From NCBI GenBank assembly GCA_913775095.1, contig CAJYIW010000019.1, forward strand, positions 310,001 to 374,000: 64,000 nt of DNA, in the 5' to 3' direction. The stretch comes from an uncultured Siphonobacter sp. GTDB taxonomy: Bacteria > Bacteroidota > Bacteroidia > Cytophagales > Spirosomataceae. The notes under the pieces were generated by a model. It searched no databases. It had not been told where the DNA came from and saw only the letters and a program-made list of their open reading frames with translations. The translations under genes and the position numbers were made by a program. Numbering within the stretch: the stretch's first letter is position 1; every line of letters begins with the position of its first letter. This document shows positions 1-9,103 of this stretch, piece after piece.

Positions 1-475
1 TTACCTCGCGTTCGCGGGAGGTAAGTTTAGCCAGGTAATTCAACGCCTCCGGACCGTTGTCCCCGGTTATTGATGGGGTTGACGCATAGCGAAGTCCCTG
101 CTGCAACTGTTGCAAACAGAAACGCAGGTCCTGGACTGAAAAGCTGGTGGGTAAAAGACCACTTAAATCCAAAGAGTTGAATAGTTGATGGTTGCCTTCC
201 AGAGATAGAAATACAATGCACTTGGTGGCCAGCTTTGGGGTAGCCCGGATCTTTTGAAGCAAACCAAACGTGCCCTGGTAAAGCGAAAGCTGGGGCGGCT
301 GAACCAGGAAGAAGTCAGGAGCTAAAAAGTGAACGGCCTGGTGGATGGGTGCTTCGTGGTTTTCCAGGTTGATCAGGAGGTAATCATCAGATAATGAATG
401 AACGATGGAAAGCTGTTCCGCTTTGAACGCAGGCAGATGATAGGCAATGGTTAGAGGCAGGCGGCATGAATTCAT
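1..475 (-). CDS. LuxR/NarL-type response regulator, N-terminal 158 aa (cut by window edge)
   Basis: Reading the minus strand from the ATG at 475 gives an open frame to the first base. Its last residues, LTSREREV, are the classic opening of a LuxR/GerE helix-turn-helix, so the DNA-binding domain lies outside the window. The preceding ~145 residues have the length and alpha/beta alternation of a receiver domain. However, the strand where the phospho-accepting Asp normally sits reads PDFFLVQPPQ and carries no Asp. I infer a degenerate, possibly phosphorylation-independent receiver. The start is supported by continuous receiver-like sequence; another ATG at 467 is out of frame. The target genes cannot be told from here. 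Confidence 0.75.
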   Translation of the reverse strand, partial: MNSCRLPLTIAYHLPAFKAEQLSIVHSLSDDYLLINLENHEAPIHQAVHFLAPDFFLVQPPQLSLYQGTFGLLQKIRATPKLATKCIVFLSLEGNHQLFNSLDLSGLLPTSFSVQDLRFCLQQLQQGLRYASTPSITGDNGPEALNYLAKLTSREREV

Positions 476-807
476 CAGAGTGTGGCGGATTAGTGGTAGC
501 GTAATTTAACTACTTTTCCTATCTAACTCCTGCTCTATACGTTAACAAATTTTAAAGGGCTTCGTCCATGATCTTATCTGGTACTTAATCGTTTAGCTTA
601 TCGTTTTTTTCATGCTAGAGCCGGGGGGAAGCGTAGAGAAGGGTTGAACGATTTCTTAATTAAAATGTAAGGGCTGTATTTTTATGAGTAATGATCTGCT
701 AATCAATGGTGGGTTTTTTCTGCATTAAAAATCTAAATAAATCTGATAGGTAAGGGCATAAAGTAAGGCTCCCTTTATCATTCGATCACTGAAAAAGCAA
801 AGAGGAG
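476..807. other. Intergenic, no gene seen
   Basis: About 330 bases between the start of the minus-strand regulator and a doubtful small ORF. The stretch is AT-rich with stop codons in all frames and should hold the promoter of the regulator gene. I see no convincing hairpin or repeat. Confidence 0.5.
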
Positions 808-1077
808 TTACCTCAAGCATCCGAACCGTAAGTCGATGTCTGATCCCGAAGTGAATAGTTTCCCACGTGATGAGATCATCTGCTCTAACAACTCACGGGT
901 CTGGCTGGCCACCACTCGCTCATGAGTTTGGTGAGTAGTGGCCAGATGAGTATCTACGCTACGAGCCCGATCAAAGCATAGGCAACCAGGCCTGCAAAGA
1001 TAAACAGGCAGGCTTTGATTAATGCTGACAAGCAGATCCAGGCGGTTAAGGATATACGTCAAGTAGTCCAGGGTCAT
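808..1077 (-). CDS. Small hypothetical protein (89 aa), doubtful
   Basis: An 89-codon ORF with an ATG preceded by an A-rich stretch, acceptable for Bacteroidota. The product starts with a hydrophobic stretch, has a Cys pair (LCRPGCLC) near residues 27-34 and a polar C-terminal half. I recognise no family. It stands alone, with no overlapping better ORF, so it may be real, but composition alone cannot exclude a chance ORF. Confidence 0.35.
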   Translation of the reverse strand: MTLDYLTYILNRLDLLVSINQSLPVYLCRPGCLCFDRARSVDTHLATTHQTHERVVASQTRELLEQMISSRGKLFTSGSDIDLRFGCLR

Positions 1078-1158
1078 GCTTTTATGAGCAGTGATGAACG
1101 GTTTTACAACCTGTGAACCGCCTTTAGTGTCTATGCGTTACTAACAAAATCTAAATCA

Positions 1159-1554
1159 ATGAAATACTATTTACTACCTGTAACCCTACTTTCGTTAGGG
1201 CTTTTATCCTGCTCAAAAGACGAAGCTGCCGTGCGTACGAAGACTGCCTGTGCTGCGGTTCGCTATAGTATGGACTACTGTCCGGTTAAAGCTTCATTGG
1301 TGACCTTTCTGGAGCCCCGCTCAGATATTCCTGTTCCGGTGTATTCCAGTACGATTTATACCTCGCAGGCAGCGGTGCTGAATCTTCCGGAAGAGTTCAA
1401 GAAAAAAGACACCGTCTTCTATCTGACTTTTCATTACGATGAACGCCGGGAGAAACAAGAAAATGCGGAAGCTCCCTACATCTTCTGTCCGGCTAACATA
1501 GGTCCTGGTCCACTCATCGTCGGCGAATCAGCCTCCTGGCAACCTTGTCGGTAG
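1159..1554 (+). CDS. Small lipoprotein of unknown function (131 aa)
   Basis: The first 18 residues form a lipoprotein signal: Lys2, a hydrophobic core and the lipobox LLSC with Cys18 as the lipidated residue, followed by SKDE. The mature part has five further cysteines (about positions 31, 41, 110, 130), suggesting an oxidised, disulfide-bearing exported domain. The protein is probably anchored in the outer membrane or its inner leaflet. No family is recognised. It is monocistronic, with spacers on both sides. The start is unambiguous because the signal peptide begins at the ATG. Confidence 0.75.
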   Translation: MKYYLLPVTLLSLGLLSCSKDEAAVRTKTACAAVRYSMDYCPVKASLVTFLEPRSDIPVPVYSSTIYTSQAAVLNLPEEFKKKDTVFYLTFHYDERREKQENAEAPYIFCPANIGPGPLIVGESASWQPCR

Positions 1555-1867
1555 AAGGCGGCGGAGCTATGCCGGGTGAAAGGATACATAAAAACTTTTT
1601 TGAAGAACGGGAAACCGCCGCTCACAGCCTTGGGTATTCATTTCGGTAATACATTAATGGCGGCTAAGTTTATGACGTAGGATGATTCCGTCTTTTGCAA
1701 TCGGCTGAACACCGGTACCGGCGTCAGTATAGAATCTTTTACAGAGTACTCAAAACGATACTCATTTATCCTGAGTCTCCGATTAGCTCCGTAGAAACAC
1801 CTCTCATCCTTTTAGAACACCGGAAGAGAGCCTGTGTAGTTAGTTTAAGGTTCAAACGAACCAAACG
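1555..1867. other. Intergenic, no gene seen
   Basis: A 313-base spacer. It holds a small inverted repeat GGTTC-aaac-GAACC at 1850-1863, immediately before the ATG of the next gene. Otherwise I see neither an ORF nor a clear terminator. Confidence 0.4.
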
Positions 1868-2134
1868 ATGACTACACTACGTACTTTCTGTGCTTACCAT
1901 CCCTCCACTCTTCAGGAGCTTTCTGACGATCAACTGCTCAGGGGAAAAGCTACACTACAGCGAATAGGACTTTTGATGCTGGGCCTCCTGGCGGTCATTG
2001 TCGGCTCTGCATTTATGCTGGAGTCGTACCTGGTGGCCGCTACCAGTTGGGCTATCATTCCGGCTTTGATAGAGTATAGCCACAAACGTAAGGCCCTTCT
2101 GACAGAAGTACAAAGCCGTAGTCGGGCTAATTAA
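1868..2134 (+). CDS. Small two-helix membrane protein (88 aa)
   Basis: A short protein with a soluble N-terminus of ~28 residues and then two predicted transmembrane segments at about residues 31-50 and 53-70. The polar C-tail is basic (SHKRKALLTEVQSRSR), which would face the cytoplasm. The gene lies 44 bases upstream of the ABM-domain gene on the same strand and may be co-transcribed with it. No family is recognised; small inner-membrane proteins of this type are common stress or envelope accessories in Cytophagales. Confidence 0.6.
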   Translation: MTTLRTFCAYHPSTLQELSDDQLLRGKATLQRIGLLMLGLLAVIVGSAFMLESYLVAATSWAIIPALIEYSHKRKALLTEVQSRSRAN

Positions 2135-2178
2135 ACAGGAACGTAGTAGATTAATAAGTACACGAAAGACTTTGAAAC

Positions 2179-2505
2179 ATGATCTTGGAGAAAAAAAACA
2201 GGTACGGGCTGATTGGCAAACTCAGAGCCGTTGCGGGCCAGGGAAAAGAGCTGGCCTCCATTTTACTGGAAGCATCGCAGGTACTTTCTGCCGCTGCGGG
2301 GTGCCACCTGTATGTCGTTAGTCAGGACGCCGGGGATGAAACCTTAATCTGGATACAGGAGGTGTGGGACAGCAGGCAGGAGCACGATGAATCCCTGAAT
2401 CTGCCCGGCGTGCGGGAACTGATTGCCCGGGCCATGCCACTTCTGGAGGGCAGACCGGAACCCGGAACCCCTCTGAACGTTTGGGGTGGTAAAGGACTCG
2501 ATTGA
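2179..2505 (+). CDS. Antibiotic biosynthesis monooxygenase (ABM) domain protein, putative quinol monooxygenase
   Basis: The 108-residue protein fits the dimeric ABM/YgiN ferredoxin-like fold. It opens with YGLIGKLRAVAGQGKEL and a helix, has the central strand GCHLYVVSQDAGDE and the strand IWIQEVWDSRQEHDESL, and ends in a helix carrying RELIARAMPLLEG. These match the usual order in the family (strand with K.....G....L, then GC..Y.V..d, then the W.s...l.aH-like segment). Members oxidise quinols or aromatic polyketides without a cofactor, or act as small stress proteins. The substrate is unknown. It is probably cytoplasmic and may be co-transcribed with the preceding small membrane protein. Confidence 0.8.
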   Translation: MILEKKNRYGLIGKLRAVAGQGKELASILLEASQVLSAAAGCHLYVVSQDAGDETLIWIQEVWDSRQEHDESLNLPGVRELIARAMPLLEGRPEPGTPLNVWGGKGLD

Positions 2506-2545
2506 TCTTCGATTACTGTAGCCGTAAGCTGACCGGTACAGAACC

Positions 2546-3715
2546 ATGTTATTCCCTAATTCATCCCCCTGTATGTCACCCCATCCCCCCGCATGGAAAG
2601 TCCAGTCAAAAATATATTACCTGGATTACGACAGGATACTTCTGACCGCTCTGGTCATTCTGCATCACGTTTTCATCACCTATGGGGCTCCCGGCGGATG
2701 GTATTTCCGGCAACCCACGACGGACGCCGTGGCTAAGGTTGGCCTAACGCTGGTGGTGGCTACGAATCAGTCCTTTTTCATGGGGCTGTTCTTTCTGCTG
2801 TCGTCCTATTTTATTGAACCATCGTATCGCCGCAAAGGAGCGAAAACCTTTGTGCTGGATCGGTTGAAGCGGTTAGGGATTCCACTGGTTTTTTATTCCC
2901 TGGTTCTTTCGCCGATCATGAATTTTCTGGTCTATCGCTATGGACATCATCAGCAGGTCACGTTTCCTGCATTCATTACGGGCTATGATCATTGGATCGA
3001 TCCGGGCGTACTGTGGTTTGTCGCCGCTTTATTACTGTTTAACTTACTTTACGTCTTGCTTCGGCCGGGTTCATTACTGCAACAACACCCCATTAAGCTC
3101 CCTTCTTTTGCCGGCATTCTCGGGTTTGCGATTGCCGTTGGGTTGATTAGCTTTCTGGTGCGACTGGTCTTCCCGGTCGGCTGGGTGTGGCAGCCCGTCG
3201 GCTTTCAGCTTTGTTACTTTCCGCAGTATGCGGCTTTCTTTATGGTGGGCCTGCTAGCTCAACAAAACCACTGGTTGGACCAGCTGTCCAGTCAAACCGG
3301 GAAAAAGTTTTTCAAAATAGCTCTGGTAGCCATTTTCGTGGTATTCCCCTTGCTGTTCATCGTGACTACGAAACTATCACTAGCGATGGCTGACTTTAAC
3401 GGTGGCTGGAATGGACAATCATTGGTGTTATGCTTTTGGGAGCAGATCACCGGCGTTTCCATCAGCATTGCCCTGTTGAGCTACAGCAGACAGCATTGGA
3501 ACGTGAAAAGTGCCTTTTTCAGTAAGGTAGCCCGCAGCACCTATAGTACGTATATTCTGCACCCTTTGGTGGTGATTGGCTTGTCACTTTTACTGGCCGA
3601 AGTTTCCATCGAGCCTGTGGTAAAACTGCTCATCGTAGCCCCGCTAGCCCTTCTTCTGTCTTTCACTGTGGGGAGGCTGGCCTTACGAATACCGGGGGCC
3701 GATACGATTTTATAA
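2546..3715 (+). CDS. Acyltransferase 3 family membrane protein
   Basis: An integral membrane protein of about ten hydrophobic segments. Near the N-terminus it has the acyltransferase-3 hallmark around YYLDYDRILLTALVILHHV, with the catalytic-type His pair in the first helix. This is followed by SFFMGLFFLLSSYF and the R-K-rich loop FVLDRLKRLGIPL. Family members transfer acetyl or other acyl groups to sugars of the envelope or to exopolysaccharide (OatA, NodX and relatives). The acceptor here is unknown. The ATG at 2546 gives a short pre-sequence; the ATG at 2573 is an alternative start. A terminator follows about 125 bases downstream. Confidence 0.85.
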   Translation: MLFPNSSPCMSPHPPAWKVQSKIYYLDYDRILLTALVILHHVFITYGAPGGWYFRQPTTDAVAKVGLTLVVATNQSFFMGLFFLLSSYFIEPSYRRKGAKTFVLDRLKRLGIPLVFYSLVLSPIMNFLVYRYGHHQQVTFPAFITGYDHWIDPGVLWFVAALLLFNLLYVLLRPGSLLQQHPIKLPSFAGILGFAIAVGLISFLVRLVFPVGWVWQPVGFQLCYFPQYAAFFMVGLLAQQNHWLDQLSSQTGKKFFKIALVAIFVVFPLLFIVTTKLSLAMADFNGGWNGQSLVLCFWEQITGVSISIALLSYSRQHWNVKSAFFSKVARSTYSTYILHPLVVIGLSLLLAEVSIEPVVKLLIVAPLALLLSFTVGRLALRIPGADTIL

Positions 3716-3840
3716 AACATGAAGATTAGTAAAGCATGTCCGGCCTTTCATCAGTGTTCGAGGGCTTAGCTATCTAGTGCAGCGTATCTTCGGCTCACTG
3801 AATCGGCCTGAATAGTGGCGGCTTTGAAGACGTATTTACA

Positions 3841-3874
3841 AAAAAGCCTACTCATCGTCATGGGTAGGCTTTTT
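3841..3874 (+). terminator. Intrinsic terminator after the acyltransferase gene
   Basis: An 11-bp perfect stem, AAAAAGCCTAC (3841-3851) with GTAGGCTTTTT (3864-3874), and a 12-base loop. The A-run and T-run make it usable in both directions. It lies about 125 bases after the acyltransferase stop codon. Confidence 0.75.
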
Positions 3875-4742
3875 CATTCCAGTTACTATAAACCATTATT
3901 TATCCAAGCGGCTGATGGGCTCTTTTGCATTAGCCTGCTCTGACTTATTCGTTAACAGAGCTTCCGGTGGCCATGCTACAATCGCCATTAGCTCTGTTTC
4001 TATACTCAATGGCTACTGCATAGAGTGCATTCGCTTCACTAGGACGCATCACCCTGGATCCAGGACCAGTAGCTGCTCTGACTACGGTAAAGGACTGCTC
4101 TCCCGAAGCACTGGTTCAGGAGTCGTTTCCAGCTGGAAAGGCCCGTTGAGGGCCTTCCAGAATAGCTTCGTACCACTGCCCAAAGTATCTTTTCGAATAA
4201 ACGGTTCTACCGACAGCTGCGTTTAAAAAATCTTTAGGTGTGGTCGTGCCCGAACATGCGAGGAAAAGGCGGCTCCCAAAAGAGCCGCGGAACGTAAAAA
4301 GTATCTCACCGTCGAAAAGTTAACATGAACATTGTGGGCAAACGACGGGATCACGATAGCGTATCATAAAAGGTTAATTCGCAGTATTTTAACTTAGGAA
4401 GAGAAAGATAACGATGCAAACCTGCTAATCGGTCCTGCCAGGCAGGGAAGCGAAAGCTGGATCTTTAAAACACTCGAATCACGCCTTTAAACTCGTACGG
4501 TTAAGAGGCTGTATGGATAGTTACTGATTAAAGTTTTATGAAAGGGTACTAGTAGTAAAACGAGGGGATAAGAGCTTATGGTATCGAGGACAACTCTGCT
4601 CATTGAGCTGATTTACTGATTATTACCTAATGCCAAAAAATCATTTGCTGAAGCTAAAGTGGTCTGACTTTTGAGTTACTTCGTCTCATCCTGGTTCCTT
4701 ACAAGACAAAACCCTTCCAGCCTCACGTTAATTCCAGCCTTT
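3875..4742. other. Long spacer with little coding content
   Basis: Nearly 870 bases without a convincing gene. It contains a possible degraded C-terminal coding remnant on the minus strand (3945-4115, listed separately). There is also a hairpin GCGGCTC-ccaaaa-GAGCCGC at 4269-4288 without a T-run, and an inverted repeat GGAAGGCCC/GGGCCTTCC-like near 4136-4160. The rest, up to the histidine kinase start, shows stops in every frame and presumably holds that gene's promoter. Confidence 0.5.
3945..4115 (-). pseudogene. Possible remnant of a secreted protein's C-terminus
   Basis: On the minus strand, a 56-codon open stretch runs from just after a TGA (4118-4116) to a TAA (3947-3945). Its translation is rich in small and polar residues and ends in an orderly tail (ALYAVAIEYRNRANGDCS then SSVNE). 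This resembles the last beta-strands of an Ig-like or surface-protein domain. It has no start codon and an in-frame stop directly upstream, so if it was ever coding it is now a fragment. This is weak evidence, reported only as a possibility. Confidence 0.2.
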
Positions 4743-7700
4743 ATGAATGAGTCAGTCAACTCCCATGAGACCTCATCGGAAGAATACCAGACATTGATTT
4801 CCTCCTTTGCCCAGGCCTTCTGGGAAACGGATGCCAGGGGCATGGTGGTAACGGATTCCCCCAGCTGGCGGGCGTATACGGGTCAAAGTCTGCAAGAATG
4901 GCTGGGTGAAGGCTGGGCCTCCGCAGTTCATCCCGATGACCAGGCGTATGCCCTTTCGCAGTGGCAGGAAGCAGCTGGACAGCTGTGGCCCGTAAATGCA
5001 GAATTTCGACTGCAACGACCCGGCGGCGGGTGGCGGTGGACCAACGTGCGGGCTACCCCCATTCTTCATGCGGACGGAAGCGTCAAAAAATGGCTGGGCA
5101 TCAATATTGACATTCAGGAAAAAAAGGAAGCCGAAGCCGCTTTACAGCAGGCTCAGCACGCGTACCAGCAAAAACTTGAGCAGCAGCTAGCCGAGCAAAC
5201 CAGGCAGTTACAGGAAAACCAGGCCTTACTCAGGGCCACCCTGGACAGTACGCTGGAAATGATTCAGGTGTTCAGGGCCGTACGCAATGAATCAGGAGAA
5301 ATCATTGATTTCATCTGGACCCTTAACAATCAAAGCAGCGAGCGACAGTACGGGGATGTGATCGGGAAGAGCCTGCTCACGTTAAACCCCGGCGTAAAGC
5401 AGGCCGGCATCTTTGATACGTTTAAGCGGGTATGCGAAACGGGCGTAGCCGATCAATCCGAACGGCACTACATCCACGAGCAGTTCAAAGGCTGGTTTGA
5501 TCAGTCCACGGTGAAGCTGGGGGATGGCGTCGCAACCACTACTACGAACATTACCGCCCGTAAGCAGGCAGAAGCCGAACTGGAGTCTACCAAAGAACTG
5601 TTGCAGACAGTTTTGGACAGTACCCCCTTCATCATTCAGGCCTTTCACGCCCTAAGGGATGGGGCGGGTCGCATCGTGGACTTTGCCTGGATCATGAACA
5701 ATGAGCGGGGTGTCAGACAGAATGGTGAAGTCATGGGCCAAAGCCTGCTGAGCCGAAACCCGGGGGTAGTGGAAACCGGCTTGTTTGAAAAATTCGTGCA
5801 GGTAACGGAGACGGGCCTCGCCATCGAGCACGAGCAGTATTACTCTCATGAACAGTTTAAGGGCCAGTGGTTTCATCAGACCCTGATAAAAATGGGGGAT
5901 GGCTTCGTGATGACTACCGAAGATATCTCGGAGAGGAAACGAGCGGAACAGGAGCTCAAAGCAAGCAAGGATTTAGTACAGACGGTCTTTGATGTTTCTT
6001 TGAATCCAATAGCGTATCATAAAGCGGTACGGGACGAAAATGGGATAATCGTTGATTTTGAGTTTCAGTTGGAAAACCAGCAAGCCCGCAAGTATGCCCT
6101 TAAGAACCGAAGAGGACAGCGGTATTCAGAGGCCTATCCAGGTATCAAAGATACTCTCGTATTCAAACTCTACAAGGACGTAGTAGAGACGGGTACGGAA
6201 TTGAACACCGAAGTTCAGATTACCCTCAAAGGCGTGGACCGCTGGTTTCATGTGATGGCTGCTAAACTGAACGATGGACTGGTAGCAACGGCGGTTGATA
6301 TTACCCAGCGAAGAACGCAGGAGCAGGAAAACCTGCGATTGAAAGACGAAATAGCCACACTTGCTCAGGACCGCTACCGTACCTTGTTTAACTCCATCGC
6401 CGAGGGCTTCAGCATCATTGAACTGATCTTCGAAGAGACCGGTCAAGCCGTAGACTATCGGTTCATCGAAGTCAATCAGGCCTATGTCTCTCAGACGGGG
6501 CAGGCGGATCCGACGGGGAAGCTGGGCAGCGAAGTTATTCCGGGTACGGAGGATTATTGGCTGGAGGCGTACCAACAAGTGATTGCTACCGGAGAGCCTG
6601 TTTTTCTTGAAAATTATAATGATCACTCCAAACGCTGGTATAAGGCGTACGCCTCACGCATCGGTGGGTCGGGGAGCCATGACATTGCCGTGGTTTTCGA
6701 AGATATCACCGAGCGTAAACAGCGGCTGGAAAAACAGGCCTTCCTGCTTAGATTCTCTGACGCTCTCAGAACTCATGCAACGGCGGATGAGGTGGCAAAC
6801 CAGGCCCTCAGGCTACTCATAGAGCAGTTGCAGCTCGATCGCAGTTACATTACGACGTATCATTTAGATGAGAATCGGGCTACCCTTGATTATCAAATCG
6901 GCAATGATACGGTTCCTCCTTTGCCCGACTACTTTGTTTTGTCGGACTATCCGGAAGCGTTCAAGGCTGTCCATGGTCAGACGTTCATCATCGAAGATGA
7001 CTACGAAAGGCAGGGATTGACGGAGACTGAACAGCAAAATAGTAAGAAACTGGGCATGCGGGCTATGTTGGCCTCTACCGTACGCATGGGTCAAAGCCGA
7101 CCTCTCAGCTCCCTGATGGCTATTTCTTCACGTCCGCGTCGCTGGACCCCAAGCGAGATCAAATTAGTAGAAGAAGTGGCCGAACGAACCTGGTCCGCGT
7201 TAGAAAAAGTACGAATCGAAGAAACGCTGCAAAAGACCGAAGAACGAACAAGGCTGGCGATTGAAGCGGCAAATCTGGCCACCTGGGAATGGGACTTAAT
7301 TACGAATGAGGTCCATTGGAATAAGCAGCATTTTGAGTTGCTGGGTATGAATATCCGGCCTAACCCTTTGCCCGCCGAGGTGTTTATGAATCACCTGCAC
7401 CCGGACGATGCCGACTCCATCAAAGCTCAGCTTCAGAAAGCTATTGACGAACGTTCGTTATACGATGCCGAATTTCGCGTGATCAGAGAAGATGGCATGA
7501 TTCGCTGGATGAGCGGCTATGGCCGGGTAACGGTCGAAGGCAACGGACATCCCCTACAGGCCAGTGGCATTATGTTCGATATTACGGAGCGAAAAGAAGC
7601 TCAGCGGGCTTTAGAGGAAAGTGAAACTCGCTTATCAGCCATCTTTGAGAGTTTACCCGTCGGCATCGGCGTAGTGAATAAACAGGGCCGGATTACGCAC

Positions 7701-8507
7701 TGTAATAAAGAGATGGAATATTTTGTGCCCACTGGCCTGATGCCTTCGATGGATGAAAATCAAAGAAACCGCTGGCAGGCACATGACGAACAGGGCCGTC
7801 CCATCCCGCCCGAAAACTTTCCCGGAGCCCGGGCCTTAAGGGGGGAACGGGTACTGCCTCCCATCGAGATGCTGTACACGCCAGCCGTGGGAAATCAAAT
7901 CTGGACGCACGTCTCGGCCGTGCCCATTCGCACGAGCGAAGGAGTGATCTCGGGACCAATGGTTGTTATTTCTAATATCAATGAGTTAAAGAGAGCCGAG
8001 CGGGTTTTAAAGGAGAATGATCAGCGGAAAAATGAGTTTCTGGCCATGCTGGCTCATGAGCTCCGCAATCCGATGGCAACTCTTCGCAACGGGTTACAAA
8101 TCCTCTCCATAACGGTTGCTGCGAATGCCCAGGCAAAACCAGTCCTGGAGATGATGACCCGGCAAACTGAGCATCTGGTACGGATGGTCGATGACCTTCT
8201 GGATATCAGCCGCATTAGTCAGGGGAAGATCGAACTCCGAAAAACAAGAATCAACCTGGTAGAACTCCTGAAACAGGCCAGGGAATCCATACAAATGGTA
8301 GTGCAGCAAAAGCAGCAACAGCTGACCTTCCGTTTGCCTGCTATGCCGGTTGAACTCGAAGGAGATGCCACGCGGCTCGTTCAGCTAACCATGAACCTCT
8401 TAACGAACGCATCTCGCTATACCCCGGCTCAGGGCAAAATTCACCTGAGTCTGGAGCACCGGGACATACGGCCTTCTTACGGGTGGAGGATACGGGCATT
8501 GGACTGA
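4743..8507 (+). CDS. Multi-PAS/GAF hybrid sensor histidine kinase, N-terminal part (frameshifted)
   Basis: A large soluble sensor kinase. From the ATG at 4743 (a TTG at 4671 is less likely) the order is: PAS/PAC at about residues 16-125 and a short coiled coil. Next come three mutually similar PAS-like units (~160-275, 280-397, 403-524), another PAS (~540-659), a GAF domain (~667-820) and two more PAS domains (~836-1084). A HisKA domain follows with the H-box LAMLAHELRNP (His1105), then the first half of the ATPase domain, including the N-box NLLTNASRYT. The frame then runs into nonsense (RDIRPSYGWRIRALD) and stops at 8507. The G-boxes and a receiver domain continue in the next frame. The downstream partner is unknown; no transmembrane segment is seen, so it probably senses intracellular signals. 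Confidence 0.85.
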   Translation: MNESVNSHETSSEEYQTLISSFAQAFWETDARGMVVTDSPSWRAYTGQSLQEWLGEGWASAVHPDDQAYALSQWQEAAGQLWPVNAEFRLQRPGGGWRWTNVRATPILHADGSVKKWLGINIDIQEKKEAEAALQQAQHAYQQKLEQQLAEQTRQLQENQALLRATLDSTLEMIQVFRAVRNESGEIIDFIWTLNNQSSERQYGDVIGKSLLTLNPGVKQAGIFDTFKRVCETGVADQSERHYIHEQFKGWFDQSTVKLGDGVATTTTNITARKQAEAELESTKELLQTVLDSTPFIIQAFHALRDGAGRIVDFAWIMNNERGVRQNGEVMGQSLLSRNPGVVETGLFEKFVQVTETGLAIEHEQYYSHEQFKGQWFHQTLIKMGDGFVMTTEDISERKRAEQELKASKDLVQTVFDVSLNPIAYHKAVRDENGIIVDFEFQLENQQARKYALKNRRGQRYSEAYPGIKDTLVFKLYKDVVETGTELNTEVQITLKGVDRWFHVMAAKLNDGLVATAVDITQRRTQEQENLRLKDEIATLAQDRYRTLFNSIAEGFSIIELIFEETGQAVDYRFIEVNQAYVSQTGQADPTGKLGSEVIPGTEDYWLEAYQQVIATGEPVFLENYNDHSKRWYKAYASRIGGSGSHDIAVVFEDITERKQRLEKQAFLLRFSDALRTHATADEVANQALRLLIEQLQLDRSYITTYHLDENRATLDYQIGNDTVPPLPDYFVLSDYPEAFKAVHGQTFIIEDDYERQGLTETEQQNSKKLGMRAMLASTVRMGQSRPLSSLMAISSRPRRWTPSEIKLVEEVAERTWSALEKVRIEETLQKTEERTRLAIEAANLATWEWDLITNEVHWNKQHFELLGMNIRPNPLPAEVFMNHLHPDDADSIKAQLQKAIDERSLYDAEFRVIREDGMIRWMSGYGRVTVEGNGHPLQASGIMFDITERKEAQRALEESETRLSAIFESLPVGIGVVNKQGRITHCNKEMEYFVPTGLMPSMDENQRNRWQAHDEQGRPIPPENFPGARALRGERVLPPIEMLYTPAVGNQIWTHVSAVPIRTSEGVISGPMVVISNINELKRAERVLKENDQRKNEFLAMLAHELRNPMATLRNGLQILSITVAANAQAKPVLEMMTRQTEHLVRMVDDLLDISRISQGKIELRKTRINLVELLKQARESIQMVVQQKQQQLTFRLPAMPVELEGDATRLVQLTMNLLTNASRYTPAQGKIHLSLEHRDIRPSYGWRIRALD

Positions 8508-9103
8508 GTCCGGATCAACGGACTTCAATCTTTGACCTGTTCGTGCAGGGGGATAACTCCCTGGCCCGCTCGGAAGGGGGGCTGGGTTTGGGACTTACGT
8601 TAGTAAAACAGGTCGTGGAACTGCACGGCGGAACCGTAGAAGCTCAGAGTGAGGGACCAGGCCGGGGCAGTACGTTCACGGTTAGCTTGCCCACATTAAC
8701 CGAAGGTCAATCAACCGCTACCCTGGCACAAGAGGTACGGCGGGATTCTCTGCGTTTGTTAATCGTGGATGATAATCCCGATGCTACCCTCACCTTGAGT
8801 ATGCTCCTGGAGCTCAACGGCTATGAGGTACACAGCCGAACCAGCGGAAAGGCTGGCTTACAGGCCGCTGAAGAGTTACGGCCTGAGGTCATCCTGTTAG
8901 ACATTGGCATGCCGGAACTGGATGGGTACGAAACGTGCCAGCTCATGCGTAACCAGGCTTCAGGAGCGAAAGCTTTCATCGTTGCGGTGTCAGGATATGG
9001 ACAGGACTCAGACAAGCAAAAGGCCAGAGAAGCGGGATTCGATGAGCACATTACCAAACCAGTACATATGCAGACTCTTATTCAGATCATTGCGAACCGA
9101 TGA
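8483..9103 (+). CDS. C-terminal part of the frameshifted hybrid kinase: ATPase G-boxes plus receiver
   Basis: This frame carries what the upstream gene lacks. VEDTGIGLSPDQ is the G1 box, an F-box region follows, and GGLGLGLTLVKQVVELHGG is the G2 box. After a linker comes a complete receiver domain with acidic pair DD (96-97 of this fragment), phospho-acceptor Asp140 in ILLDIGMPELDGYE, and the conserved Thr/Ser and Lys (ITKPVHMQ). In-frame sense codons extend back to 8468 (TAFLR before VED). Inserting one base between 8465 and 8466 would restore a continuous reading R-D-D-T-A-F-L-R-V-E-D. As written, translation would need reinitiation at the GTG at 8483. I treat both pieces as one gene. Confidence 0.85.
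   Translation: MEDTGIGLSPDQRTSIFDLFVQGDNSLARSEGGLGLGLTLVKQVVELHGGTVEAQSEGPGRGSTFTVSLPTLTEGQSTATLAQEVRRDSLRLLIVDDNPDATLTLSMLLELNGYEVHSRTSGKAGLQAAEELRPEVILLDIGMPELDGYETCQLMRNQASGAKAFIVAVSGYGQDSDKQKAREAGFDEHITKPVHMQTLIQIIANR

Noticed and set aside
3915-4226. 103-codon plus-strand ORF
   Set aside because: Ser/Cys-rich translation without structure or start-site support; it overlaps a better (though degraded) reading on the other strand.
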